Source: Schistosoma mansoni
Lineage: Eukaryota > Platyhelminthes > Trematoda > Strigeidida > Schistosomatidae
Assembly (NCBI RefSeq): GCF_000237925.1
Contig: NW_017386106.1
Span: forward strand, 1-64,000
DNA: 64,000 bases
Direction: 5' to 3'
In this document: positions 1 through 12,900 of the stretch, in pieces
Position numbering within the stretch: position 1 is the stretch's first letter
Layout: every line of letters begins with the position of its first letter
The notes under the pieces: generated by a model
Told to the model about the DNA's origin: nothing
The model's input: the letters and a program-made list of their open reading frames with translations, nothing else
The model's database searches: none
Translations under genes and position numbers: made by a program

Positions 1-430
1 CAGTTGTCCATTCAAATCCCCATGGTGGTGAAGTAGTAAGAGTGCAAGCAGTAATCCGAAAGATTAAGGTTTAAAGATGTTATTCAAGGAGTATAATCCA
101 GTGAAATAAATTTGGAAAGAGAAAAAGATAGAGACATGAAGAATTCAGAATATTAGAATTTGGTAGGACACAAAGAGTGGATGCACCTTCGCCATTGCAA
201 ACGATTTTGAGCCATGTCATTCAAGGTCTCTAACCATCGATTGCTATCATCTCGCGAATCCCAACCAGGTAGTCTACACCTACCAACATGGCTCAGTCCA
301 TTTGTCAGTGAATTCATGGATTTGTGCCACGTTTTGTTCTGGCCGCCTCTAGCTTTCTCCCAAACCTACTCCTCCATCATAAAACATCGCACATCGGGAC
401 AGTCGGTGGTTAGTCGGGCTTGTCCAGAAG
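1..430 (-). mobile_element. CR1-like non-LTR retrotransposon 3' end (fragment)
   Basis: The minus strand encodes the C-terminal tail of a CR1-like reverse-transcriptase polyprotein, with blocks such as RGGQNKTWHKS, GLSHVGRCRLPGWDSRD and [20 protein letters not shown], followed by an AT-rich 3' UTR (1-180). The same tail recurs at 62930-63870 (-) and 29715-30345 (+). A stop interrupts the frame near 380, so the copy is dead. The plus-strand ORF in this interval is its antisense shadow. The clade is assigned from memory. Confidence 0.7.
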
Positions 431-2240
431 CTAGAATAAGGGTATATGGGCTTAACATATCAACTGACACAACATGCGTGTGTATCAAAAGAGCTAGATC
501 ACCTGCGGAGTCTAGATTGTTCAGCTGCATCCTAGCTGTCCATTGTATCTCGTGCTTCCCTCAAGATTTTGACGTCTTCATGATCCAATCGGTCACCAGG
601 AGAAAGGGTGAGAATAAGCAAATTTGACTGACACCGGCCTTTGTCTCAAACGAGTCAGTGAGTTGTCCTCCGTACACGATTTTGCAGTTTAATCCACCAT
701 AGAAATTCTGTATGATATTGACTGTCTCCTCAGACACTCCGTAATGTCGAGGAAGCCTCCATAGTGTTGTCCTGTCCGCACTATCAAACGCTTTCTCGTA
801 GTCAGTGAAGTTGATGTAGAGTGATGAATTTCATTCAATTGACCGTTCCACAATGATACGTAGATTTGCGATTTGGTCTGTATACGATCGATTCTTACGG
901 AATACAGTCTGTTGATCTCGAAGTTGGGAGTCTATAGAGTCCTCCATTCTGTTTAACAATACTCTGTTGAAGACTTTTCCTGGTATTTAGAGATGAGCGA
1001 CACCCCTGTAGTTATCACACTTGCTGAGGTCGCCTTTTTTGATATTTTGGTCAGAAGTTCTTCCTTCCAGTCTGTTGGTACTTGTTCTTCATCCCAAATA
1101 TTACAGAAGAGAATGTGAAGTATCTTTGCAGTTGCTGCTACATCTGCTTTCAGTGCCTCTGCCGGAATGTTGTCTGGTTCTGCTGCTTTACCGCTCTTGA
1201 TTTGCCTGATGGCCATCATGCTGATCTCTTCGATTGTTGGTGGTCCAACATCAATCGGGAGGTCCGTGAGTTCTACTTCGATGTTGGGTGGGGTCAGTGG
1301 AGCTGGTCGATTCAAGAGTTCTTTGAAGTGTTCTACCCACCTGTTTCGTTGTTCTTCAATGTCGGTGATTACTTTACCTTCCTCGCTTTTCACTTGTCTT
1401 TCTGGTTTACGGTAATTTCCAGCAAATTTCTTGGTTGTATCATACAGTTGTCTCATGTTTCCCTCTCTTGCAGCCTTTTCACTTGTCATCGCTAAATCTT
1501 CCACATATTTACGTTTGTCGGTTCTGATGCTCCTCTTCACTTGCTTGTTTGCCTCTGTGTATTCGGCTTGTGCCTTGGCTTTTACTGCTCTTGTTCGGCT
1601 GATATTGATTGCCACCTTCTTGTTCCTCCTTTCTTCAATTTTATCCAGTGTACCAACAGTGATCCATTCCTCGTGATAGTGCTTCTTTTGGCCCAGAACC
1701 TCCTGACATGTTGAAACGATTGCCTCCTTGATACCTTTCCAGTTGTTCTTCATAGCAGTCCCCTCTTCATTGAAATGAAATGCCTGGAACATATTGCCGA
1801 GGGCTATCTTGAATTCGTTGAATCTGTTAGCATCTCGAAGAAAAGTCATATTAAACTTTTGTGGTGTTGTCTGTCCCGTTGTCCAGTGCTTCTTGAGTTT
1901 CAATTACATCTTGGCGACCAGCAAGTGATTATTTGATGCTATATCAGCTCCTCTCTTGGTTCTCCCGTCTTCCATCGTCCTCCTGAACTTTTTGTTGATG
2001 CGGATATTGTCGATTTGATTTTGTGTAGTGTGTGATCCAGTGAAGTCCATGTGGTTTGTGAATTCATTTATGTGGGAATATAGTACTGCTTGTGACCAGT
2101 TTATTGGAGTCACACAGGTTTTCAAATCTCTCATCATTTTTGTTCCTTTCTCCCAGTCCATGTCGTCGCACGATGTTTTCGTATCCAGTGTTGTCCATTC
2201 CAATCATGGGCCGTGAGATTCCCATCCTATAAGTTCATAT
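431..2240 (-). mobile_element. RTE-type non-LTR retrotransposon (endonuclease-RT fragment)
   Basis: Read on the minus strand, 2203-1904 is the end of an AP-endonuclease domain (TQNQIDNIRINKKFRRTMED). The interval 1903-953 is the endonuclease-RT linker and RT fingers (YTEANKQVKRSIRTDKRKY, EEQRNRWVEHFKELLNRPA, IKSGKAAEPDNIPAEALK). The interval 950-430 continues as RT palm in broken frames (FTDYEKAFDSADR-like, and LFSPFLLVTDWIMKTS-like). This matches the SR2-type RTE family of schistosomes as remembered. Frameshifts and stops near 950 and 1903 make it a pseudogene. At about 430 it switches abruptly to CR1-like tail sequence. Confidence 0.85.
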
Positions 2241-2585
2241 TCTGCTTGTTTGCACAGCATCAATGCAACTCATTGTGCATGTGGTACATTTTCTTCTTCA
2301 TGGCCGGAGTATAACAGAAGCTACCCTGAAGCTAGTCATTGTTGTCCAACATGCGTCTAATGTGTTTCACCGATTCCAAGCACCTCCAGGTTGTATCTCC
2401 TCATTTCTGCAACAATCTGGAAGACTCTCCTGGTGTACCACATTGTACGAGTACTCCATATACTTATAAAATTTTTGCTCTGGCTGTTAGAAGTTGCATC
2501 AGCCTCGTGACTCCCGAAGAAACTCGGCTTTTATCATGAGGCGTCATAACTTCTAATTGAAGACCTTCTAAATCCCAGGGCAGAG
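2241..2585 (-). mobile_element. Degenerate 5' part of the RTE-type element
   Basis: The minus-strand translation gives scattered endonuclease-like pieces (for example LDACWTTMTSFRVASV), in register with the element that ends at 2240 but with many stops. It looks like the decayed and rearranged start of the same copy. Confidence 0.45.
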
Positions 2586-2589
2586 TTTA

Positions 2590-2740
2590 AATGATCCTAA
2601 TATTTTTTTCTGGTCAGCGTTCTTTTAGCGACTTGGTTTTTTACGGGATGGGGTCGCCAGCCCTATGCCCAACCCTCATCCTTTTTACGAGCTTGGAACC
2701 GGCAGTAGTCTCCGGATAGGGTACAGGTGTAGTTATTTCA
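2590..2740 (+). repeat. Untranslated retroelement segment shared with 50870-50990
   Basis: A ~140-bp block (agcg.cttggtttt, acgggatggggt, gcttggaaccggcagtag) is repeated in the same orientation at 50870-50990, where it runs into an RTE-type 3' end. It is probably the 5' untranslated region of an RTE-type element. Here it abuts an RTE copy of opposite orientation, so the junction is rearranged. Confidence 0.5.
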
Positions 2741-3801
2741 GTTGGTAATAACGGATAATTTCGGTCACGAGGGAGGTCCTGTTCTGTGTGTTTGGAAGCA
2801 AAAAGAGTTTCAAGCAGATGTTACCTGGATCGTGGATAAAATGTGATATGCTCGTGTCCTTGCCGTTATGTGCTACTTGCATACATAAGAAGACGAGCTC
2901 TTGCAAGTAAGCTCGATCAATTACGAAATATGAACTGCATAGTTCAGAATATTCTTAGACATTGAAGTCGAAAAAAGGTAAATAACACTCACACCTTCCA
3001 TGATAACACAACATTTTCACTACCCAAACGAAGCAAATAGTATGTACAGATTCAATGAAGCCATTTTTTCTACTTAAGAATCGTCACTAAGTAGGTAAGA
3101 TTGTAGTTTCTCTAATGCTTGCTTTTGTGTTGTATTCCTTAGGATAGAAAATATAGATCAAAATATAACAAAATGTGGATAAATGACAGGAACTTTTTAC
3201 TACATGTTCTCCATAGTTGTATTTTTAACTTAAATATATATCCAACTTGCAGACTGATTTTTCTGCATCATATTTCGCTTTTTCTTTACCGCTAGTAATG
3301 ATTCATCGATACAACTTTGCTTAAACTTTATATTCGTCTTCTTCATAGTTTCACGGGGAGATGTACTGACAATTTTAACGGGTGTATGTTTGTGAACGTT
3401 AAAAAAGGTTTTTGCTTTACAAGTACCCGTCTACTTACGAAAACTCGTAATACTGCATCAGTTTAGACGTTTCGCTAGAATATTGTCTTGTATAAATGAG
3501 CTTATTCATTATGACAATATATCCAAATGGATACTTGTAGTGGAATTGTTTCCTGACCACAGAGTCTTCACCATTCTGTGTGAAATCCCCTATATTTTTT
3601 AAAGCGCGCGTCACTCTTTAAGACTTTAAATGGGTTTGAAAGTCTGGAACGTGTCGACAATTCTTGAATAAAACACTTTTAAGGCAATATTATTCACCAA
3701 AAGGCTATGTACGAAGATAATAGACATTGTGTTTTAGTGTATAAAATGTGTAATATGTTTAGTTGTCGAAAGCTGGTATTTCAACTTTTCGTCCTTTGGA
3801 T
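2741..3801. other. Upstream region of DLAT
   Basis: This is AT-rich sequence with no ORF and no match to other repeats in the window. It should contain the promoter and 5' UTR of the gene starting at 3802. No single promoter element stands out. Confidence 0.4.
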
Positions 3802-3923
3802 ATGCTTTTTCGGTCCTGTAGACTTGTCTTGAGATTGCGCAATGTCTACAAACCGAGTGCTTGCTTTCTGAGCGGAAAAAGACAAATTTTACCAGTTGGT
3901 GCACAGAGATCTGTCACTTACAG
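3802..3923 (+). CDS. DLAT: DLAT exon 1: mitochondrial targeting peptide
   Basis: Encodes residues 1-40 plus two bases of codon 41, beginning [17 protein letters not shown]. The peptide is rich in Arg, Lys, Leu and Ser and free of acidic residues, as expected for mitochondrial import. The donor is CAG|GTAAGC. Confidence 0.9.
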
Positions 3924-6900
3924 GTAAGCGCCATGAAATAATGTAAATAATCTTAGAAGACCGATCATCCTAAGAAATCATGATTGGCCTTTACTGTCTT
4001 CCAAACGTTTTATGTGTAAGTTTGTCAGCTGAATAACTTTATAGTACAGCTTATCCTCCACATCAAGTAATTAAACTTCCCAACCTGTCTCCTACAATGG
4101 AGACAGGTACTGTTGTAAGCTGGGCAAAGAACGAAGGCGACGAAGTATGTTCACTTCACTTTTGTTAATCTTCTAGGTTTCTGAAGGTGACCTACTTGCT
4201 GAAATCGAGACGGATAAAGCAACCATGTCGTTTGATGCCAGTGAGTCCGGATATCTTGCGAAAATCTTGGCTCCTGCTGGAAGCAAAGATATACCTGTCG
4301 GAACAGTATATTTTCCCGTTATGTTATTTTAACATTCTAGGCTCTCTGCATCATAGTTCAAGACGATAGTGCCGTTCCGGCTTTTAAGGATTATGTGACG
4401 GAATCAACAGTAAGTTTAAAGTTGGTATTCATGCATATTTCAATTCCGTTAAATAAAATATTTCCCTAAACATCTGTCTACAAAGTGCATATTGAAGTAT
4501 AAAAATATCTACCTCGGAAATATAAGTGTATTTCTGGAGTTAGCTTTGGTATGTTGCAACACTTAGGTGTCCCCAATATCTTTATGGTTCGGTCCATACG
4601 TTTACGGTCCTGACATGTACTGGTGAGGTAAATTTTGAATTTAAATGTAGTTCAATATGGAAGAAGTTAATCTGTTAGTTTCAGGCATAATTATTGTAGT
4701 CCTAACAATCGTCAGTCATATTAACAACATTCAAAAGACTATTTTTCATGTTAATTTGGAAATAATATGGATATTGTAAAATAAACTATAAACCTGCAAT
4801 TTAAGAATCAACCAGTATTTTTTGGTGACTTTTATACCTCTGATATCACTGTAAACGAACTTTTGTTGTAATTTTTTTTACTTAGTAGGGACAGGTTAGT
4901 TCTCTTTTAATTAGTACATAGTTAAACAGTCCGATATGCAGTATCTTGAATGTTCTTTCAGTATTGTTTATTAATGATCATGCCTTTTGTTGTTCAACTA
5001 TGGGTTTGTGCTCAAATCACACTAGTAAGGTGGTGACTCCTTTGTTAAGGTACTCGATTTTCAACCCTTAATTTGCAGATTCGTACCCCTTCCGTGTATC
5101 TCTGTTTGGACAGCTGATTAGTATCACTACTATCCACTCAATCTCGAGTACATAAACCTGTACTTTTTATCCAAACTACATTTGATACTAACTAGCCAAG
5201 CTAGCACCCGTCTAATTTTTTTCAGCCAAAACCTCTGTGCAAGTTTCTAGCATATATTTTCACATCAGTCGGTGGCACGATAAAAAGCCCCACTAAAATT
5301 TTGGGAAACATTAAGAAGATACAAATACGTCACTTAAAAATACTAAAATTCATCCTGCAACTTCAGTCGCACATTCTTATTGCCCAACTGAGCTCTTAGC
5401 AATAGACTACGCTGTCCATAATAATGTGGAACGTACAGCGTTCGTAATTTGTTTTTTCAACATTTATTCAAACCTCTGTTCTTTGGGTAGTGAATCTCAA
5501 TTATTGCATCCATTAGCTACAATCTGGAATGAACTTAATGAACCACTGTAAATAATTGTTCATATGCCTAATTAAGTAAGTGAATAATCTCATGTCTATA
5601 AACAATATATCATATGTTCCCGTCCCGTTATTTTGCCATCCTAGGCTCTCTGCATCATGGGACAAAACATGCATCCTGGATTCCACTGCTAGCCATTATC
5701 TATCTTTGCTTATAATACTTGTGAATTAAGACAATATCGAGGCAACACACACAGTAGGAACATATGCCAATAAGAGACTGATCAATCGCAGTCCTAAACA
5801 TCAATGGGAAGATTCAAGTAAACAATACCAAGCGGATTTAAACTTCACCTCATTGCACATGCAAGTGACTATCGGGACTCAGTAGCTAAGTGGATAACGT
5901 GATAGCGTTTGAGGCGAACGGTACTGGGTTCGAGTCCCAGAGTGAACATTAGCTCTGTGGTGCAGGTACATCCAGCTGACGAGTCACAAATAGGACGAAA
6001 CGCGCGTCCTGGATTTCACTGCTAGCCACTATCCGTATTTGCTTATAATATATTATATGGTTTTTGTAGATCCAATGCCTTCGTATTATTTTGTATAAGG
6101 CGTATATATGCTTCATATTTCATTAAATTACAACCGTGTTTATTTTTAAATTTTGTTCAGGAAAAAGTTTCTAGTTCAAAAGCTGAAGAAGTACCCAAAC
6201 CTCAGGTCGCTCCTGCTGTTGCTCCTCAGCTTCCACCAGCTTCACCCAAACCTATTGCTCCTGCTTCCAAAGCACCAGCAACCGACGAAAGGACTGTCGC
6301 CTCACCGTTCGCTCGTCGTCTGGCTGCTGAAAAAGGACTCGATTTATCAACTGTAACTGGCACTGGCATGTACGGAATGATTCGTTCGACTGACTTAAAT
6401 CTTGAATCTATTGATCAAAAAGCTAGCACAATGACTAGTGGTCCAATTTCAAGCTATCAAAAATTCGAGGATATTAATGTTAGCAATATGCGATCAGTAA
6501 GCGTGTTTACAAATTCATTGAGTGGATTTGTGTTTTAGTTTCATGATATGTTTAGTACGATTGTATTAAAACATAAGGTGTATTCCTACTCGATTACTTG
6601 AACGAGGTCGTCAACTAGTTTTTCAAGTGAGGGATTTTGTTTGTGTGCTTTTGATCTAGTAAAACGACCAGTGTTTATTTGTTATAGATCCAAAGTAAAT
6701 TAGTTTGAATATTTTTCATGCTTTTATTAGGAATAACGTTGAAAATACTGGGATTCAATTTCACTTTAGAATGCGAACGATTAATACTGAATAGACATAC
6801 TCGAGTTTATTCCTTGAGATTCTCTAAAAATTAGTTTGTCACCGCTTTTGTGTTTAACCGCATTGGGCTTGTTCTCTTAGTTCGTTCGATGTCGTTTAGT

Positions 6901-9900
6901 CATAAACAACACATAACCTGATACATATATGCATCAACCCAAGCTGTCACACCACATCTACACGCGGCGATGAAGTCTGATGAGTATCTGTAGATGAGAA
7001 CTCGAAACTCATTTATAGAAAGACCTAAAACAAAATTAGTTTGAAAGGAAGTTAGCGAGCACCTTTCTTATTAGAGAAGTTATATGACAGTTACGCCTAC
7101 TCTTACCCCAGAAAACCTAGAGAAAACTAAGTGCAGCCCGACCATGACTTCATTTGAGTTTACAGTGTCATTGAACTTTTGGTCTGAGTTGTCAGATGGA
7201 ATAAAGATCTAGTTGAGGAATTCATTGTACCTAGCTAAAATCCACTTACTATTTATCTTTTCATCATTCGTTTTTGGCTGCTCATTGATTGCTGTGTTAA
7301 TGAGGGCAGTACTTGTCTGTTGACTTTTGTTGGTTTCGTCTGTATTTACATAAGGCTTAATATCTTAAATTACTAAATATTTGTTCCAGTTCCTATTCTA
7401 TCCTTAACTATTTTTGAATTTACTTTTCAAAGCTTCGTGTGACCAAGAGAGTTTTGTCAGTCTCCTAAAGTCTGACTTAATTTCATGATGCTTTCTCTAG
7501 AAGCTATGCATCACGTCAAATAAATATAATATATTGGCATGTGAAGATCTATTCGAAACATCTTTGGCCAGACTGCAAAGCTTAGAATCTCATTATTCTT
7601 TGGTTTGTTTTTGAAATAATATCAACAGTCAGATAATCACTGATTTTGCAATTGTGTCTATATGAACGAGAGATGTGTGATAATCGATGCTCAATAAGAA
7701 AACTTTGGCTGCTTTGTTAGATGTAGCAATCCAGACGTTCCATTCTGCTTAGCTCATCTTTATCGTCGTATCCCGTTTGTATGATATAGATAGGTTGGGG
7801 GAATTTTTATTAAATTGTGATTTTTATCCAGTTCAATTAACCTCAACAACTGGGTACTGATATGTAACAACCTTTCATATGGGGTATTTATTATTTTATT
7901 TAAACATAAATATTGGTACAAAAGGGCACCATTTATATGCGCCGCACAAATCTCAATCGATTTGTGTGAGGGCTGTGATACTGCCCAGGTGCGCAAACTG
8001 AAGCAGGTGATTTTCTTAGGGGATCACACCCCGAGCCTTTGACCTGAAGGTCTAGTCCACAAGGCAGTGGAGCATCGTGAGGAGATGCAGTCCCATGGTA
8101 GCCGGTCACCAATGATTGATACATACGCCATTTGTTCTCTCAGGACACTGGAGCCCATGTGCACCATTGGTTTGGAACCAGGGTTTTCCAACTCCCCTAT
8201 ATGGACTTTCGTGTCTACCAACCCGGTTAAAGCGTCGGACATTCGTTCTTCGTCCTCTCAATTTCGTAAACAACACCCATGCTGCGAAAAGGCAGTAAGA
8301 CTTCCTTGACAGAGGCTATATACGCGTGGCCATGTGAGAGCATTTCGAGAGGGAGAGCGGACTCTCCCCACTCTCGGCCGTACCAGGGCATTGATTAACA
8401 TACAATTTACCAAACAAATTTCATAACACCATCTCGTTCAAGCATCGTATATTGTCAAAAGTCACAATGACATGAAAGTGGGAACAGTCATCTTTCAGAA
8501 GAATGGTCATGTACACTTTATCAAACAAAATTGCAACTAACCGAAATCAAAAATGGGATTTAATGTACCGATTATGTTACCCCCAAATGCCCTGGTACGG
8601 CTGAGAATGGGGAGAGTCCGCTTTCCATCTCAAAATGCTCTCACATGGCAACGCGTATATAGTCTCTGTCAAGGAAGTCCTACTCACTGCCTTCTCGTGA
8701 ATAGGGTATTGTTTACGAAATTGAGAGGACGGAAAGCAAATGTCAGGCGCTTTAACCGGGTTGGTAGACACGAAAGTCCATATAGGGGAGTTGGAAAACC
8801 CTGGTTCCAAACCAATGGTGCACATGGGCTCCAGTGTCCAGAGAGAACAAATGGCGTATGAATCAATCGTTGGTGACCGGCTACCATGGGACTGCATCTC
8901 CTCACGATGCTCCACTGCCTTGTGGACTAGACCTTCAGGTCAAAGGCTCGGGGTGTGATCCCCTAAGAAAATCACCTGCTTCAGTTTGCGCACCTGGGCA
9001 GTATCACAGCCCTCACACAAATCGATTGAGATTTGTGCGGCGCATATAAATGGTGCCCTTTNNNNNNNNNNNNNNNNNNNNNNNNNNNNNNNNNNNNNNN
9101 NNNNNNNNNNNNNNNNNNNNNNNNNNNNNNNNNNNNNNNNNNNNNNNNNNNNNNNNNNNNNNNNNNNNNNNNNNNNNNNNNNNNNNNNNNNNNNNNNNNN
9201 NNNNNNNNNNNNNNNNNNNNNNNNNNNNNNNNNNNNNNNNNNNNNNNNNNNNNNNNNNNNNNNNNNNNNNNNNNNNNNNNNNNNNNNNNNNNNNNNNNNN
9301 NNNNNNNNNNNNNNNNNNNNNNNNNNNNNNNNNNNNNNNNNNNNNNNNNNNNNNNNNNNNNNNNNNNNNNNNNNNNNNNNNNNNNNNNNNNNNNNNNNNN
9401 NNNNNNNNNNNNNNNNNNNNNNNNNNNNNNNNNNNNNNNNNNNNNNNNNNNNNNNNNNNNNNNNNNNNNNNNNNNNNNNNNNNTTTTGAACAATATGATG
9501 ACATATTTCCTTGTTAAGTTGTTATATATGAAAAAACAAAAGGTCAACTGGACAAATGAGAAAGTAAGGGGAAACAAAGATAATCATGAAATACACCACT
9601 TATGTGCATGATGTCCTGGTAGCTCAAATCTTCGTTACGACTACAATAGATCACTTTGTTTCGAAGTCGCTGGACTAGATGCGGACTTAGTCACACGTCA
9701 TCTACAACAAACGTCATGTGGCTAGACATCGTCAGACTTAAAGGAGCACTACTCATAACACCAATCCAAGCACATCACATCACGTCACATCTAGAATATC
9801 CACTGTGCAATAATAATGTGAAATAGTTCGTTTTGATTCGGTCAATCGTTGAGCAATCACCTCCAATGGAAAAGACGAAATCGCACCTGGGCAGTATCAC

Positions 9901-12900
9901 AGCCCTCACACAAATCGATTGAGATTTGTGCGGCGCATATAAATGGTGCCCTTTTGTACCAATATTTATGTGTTTAAATAAAATAAAATGTTAACCACAT
10001 GATATTTTGTCCAACTCATGTTAACATCAATCAAAGTTCATCGATTTTTTTCAGTAATCAACACTGCCACTAATTCTCTATGGATTTCTTCTTTTCCATT
10101 TAAGGTGATTGCTAAACGATTGACTGAATCAAAACGAACTATTCCACATTATTATTTAACAATGGATATTCAAGTGGATGAAATTCTAGAAATACGTTCT
10201 AAAATCAATTCAAGTTTATCCAATTTAAACGATTCAAAATCTGTTGAACCTGTGCCAAAAATAAGTTTAAATGATATTCTTATAAAAGCAGCTTCATTAA
10301 CATGTTTAAAAGTACCTGAGTGTAATTCATCTTGGCATGGTGATTTTATCCGACAGTAAGTTTTTTTTGATGTCGTTTCACAGTTTTTAATGTTTGTTTA
10401 AATTGGATTCTGCTTAATATACGTAATAGGTCTTAATCAGTCAGTCGGTCAGTCACAACGTAGAACTTCGTATGTACGTACATCAGTTCGAGTTGCCATA
10501 CCATATTAGCACAGAAATGCAGTTGTCGATTCAAACCCCATAGTGGTAGAAGTAGTAAGAGTATAAGCATACAGTGAAATAAATTTGGAAAGATAAAAAA
10601 GATAAAGACATAAGGAATTTAGAAGATTAAAATTTGGTAGAACACAAAGAATGAATGCACCTTCGCCATTGCAAACGATTTTGACCCATGTCATTCAAGG
10701 TCTCTAACCATCGGTTGCTATCATCATGCCAAATTCATCAAGCTGTTTTATTTATAGTTTTTTTGTCAGAAATTTATACTTGTTATATCTACTGTAGTTG
10801 ACTATTTTATTTGAGTAGTGGTATTTAGCTCCAGTGGAATGATGGAGTAAATGTGAATGAAAATTTTGAGGATCAGAGATCAGATCAGAGCAGGAGGCAA
10901 CCAAAATAAATATGTAAACAACGGTCACACACCTATGGACAATGACCAACCGTTTATGAAAAAATCTTAATAACTAACTCACTTATTGAAGTGTGTACTA
11001 ATGATGTTGTCAAGAAAAACGAAACAATCCAGTTCAGAGGACAAATCACTTTCGAAAGTTGACTCTATTTGTTATGTCTACGGAGTACTTAACTAACGTC
11101 CTGGTATTGACCGATTGAAGTCGCGAGTCGGATGACCGAAGCAAGAACACGAAGACGATATATAAGGGTTTATTTGACCCCCACAGCAAGTCGAAATGAC
11201 ATCGAAATACAGTAATTCTTATATTATTTAGTTACAGTCAGATTCCTGATCGTAGCTACTGCCTTGGCGTAAGGTCAGACTTGCCTATTGTGATAATTCG
11301 ACTAAGCTATATTGAATGGAGCACTTTTCCCCTTAGGTCCTACCATGCCATGCAGATCAGTTGGAGAACGGCAAGACTAAAACTAGCAACTTGAAGTCGG
11401 AGAGCAAAGTACTGCTAACTGTCGAGGGGTTTAACAACAGTAAGATGTTTCCCTCGGACAACCAGCATCTGCAACGACTCTGTCTTCCCACAACGGAAGG
11501 GAAAAGTTAGAAAAGGTTGACCTTAAAAATGTCACATCCATTATTACCCCACAGATTTCCGTCTTCGGTGTTAAAGTCTTTTGAAGTCCCGAGGTAACAC
11601 ATCAAAACTCTATAGAGAGGCTATGCGTGATCGGCTGCAAGCAGCCGTCCTTTGAGCTTTGCGGTTTCGCTCCTGGGCCTCTAAGATCACTAACAATCTA
11701 TTTTCCTTTTCGGATCCCCCAAGAAGAAGTATCCTTCCAACGGGGGAATGACACCCTCCCTCACGCCTGCCGGAACTGACTACAGGAAGATTTGTATAAA
11801 TTGAACTGAGTGGTATTTAACATCAATTAATTGATAAATAATTCATTGAATACTCACAGGGGTACGATATTATCAAATTAACCGTCCATGACCAACAGAT
11901 TTAACTAATATGATTACTTGTGGACTATTGGGATTTACTTATTTAAGCTTGTTATCCCTCGTGGAACATAGGCCGCCGTTCTGTTCTGGGCTCTTCTTTG
12001 TAGTCGTTGCTAATAGTGTTGTTCATTATTTTATGTCTGCTTCCAATTCCCTACCGAACGTGTTATTTGGTCTACCTTTTTTCTTGTTTCTTTGAGGATT
12101 CCAAGTTAGGGCAGCCTCGTGCTGCAGTTTCATGATTTTCAAAATGTGTGTCCTATCCACCTCCAGCTTCTTTTCCTAAATTACTCTTCAACTGGAAGCT
12201 GATTTGTTCTGTCCCATAGTAGGTTGTTACTCATGGTGTTTGGTCAATGGATCTTGAGTATCTTGTGTAAACAACTGTTAATAAATATCTGTACCTTTCT
12301 GATTATGTTGTAGCAGTTCTAGAAGTTTCAACGACGTAAACGATCGCTACGAGAAATCAGTTTCATGTATTACTCACGTCGTTGTAATACCAGTGTTCAA
12401 AATCTTAGTATGTAGAACTCATCTGAAGGAAGCATACATTACAATAGTGGGTCGTGCTATATTATACACCTCTAAAATACGGACGTTTAGAGTTGCTTAC
12501 ATGATTTTGCATGTGTTCGGTAGTCACTGTTTTAGAACTGTTGTAGATCAACTGATCAGTGTTGGATTTAAATTTACGAAAATTTTGACGAGGAATTATC
12601 GTAAGATGTAACTACAATCTATGCAAACATGTAGTCACTAACTCTATAATACTTGTTAGCCCGTTTTATAGGATAGGTAGCTAAAACATGTGTATATGAA
12701 TGTAGATAGACAGATAAACATAATCGATATAGAGCCTAAGACAAATGCACTTAGCCCAAGTCGCTATACTTGATTAGCACGACGAGAGACCGAAATGATG
12801 TAGTAATAATCATGAAAAGAAAGATTAATCACTAATAATATAATTTGACAAGACAGAATGGGAAGGTATTAATCAAAGGATACTGAAATTTAAGATCGAG

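Noticed and set aside
214-627. 137-residue plus ORF
   Set aside because: Antisense shadow of the CR1-like and RTE fragments on the minus strand.
5880-5950. Possible true tRNA gene
   Set aside because: It carries A and B boxes but recurs in many SINE1 copies linked to a ribozyme, and its arms do not give a proper cloverleaf. Treated as a SINE promoter.
8740-9049. Overlapping ORFs of about 70 residues in R500
   Set aside because: Present on both strands with frames not preserved between copies; no domain.
8981-9611. Several ORFs of 155-198 residues
   Set aside because: They run through the 422-N gap; the residues are unknown and the ends lie in repeats.
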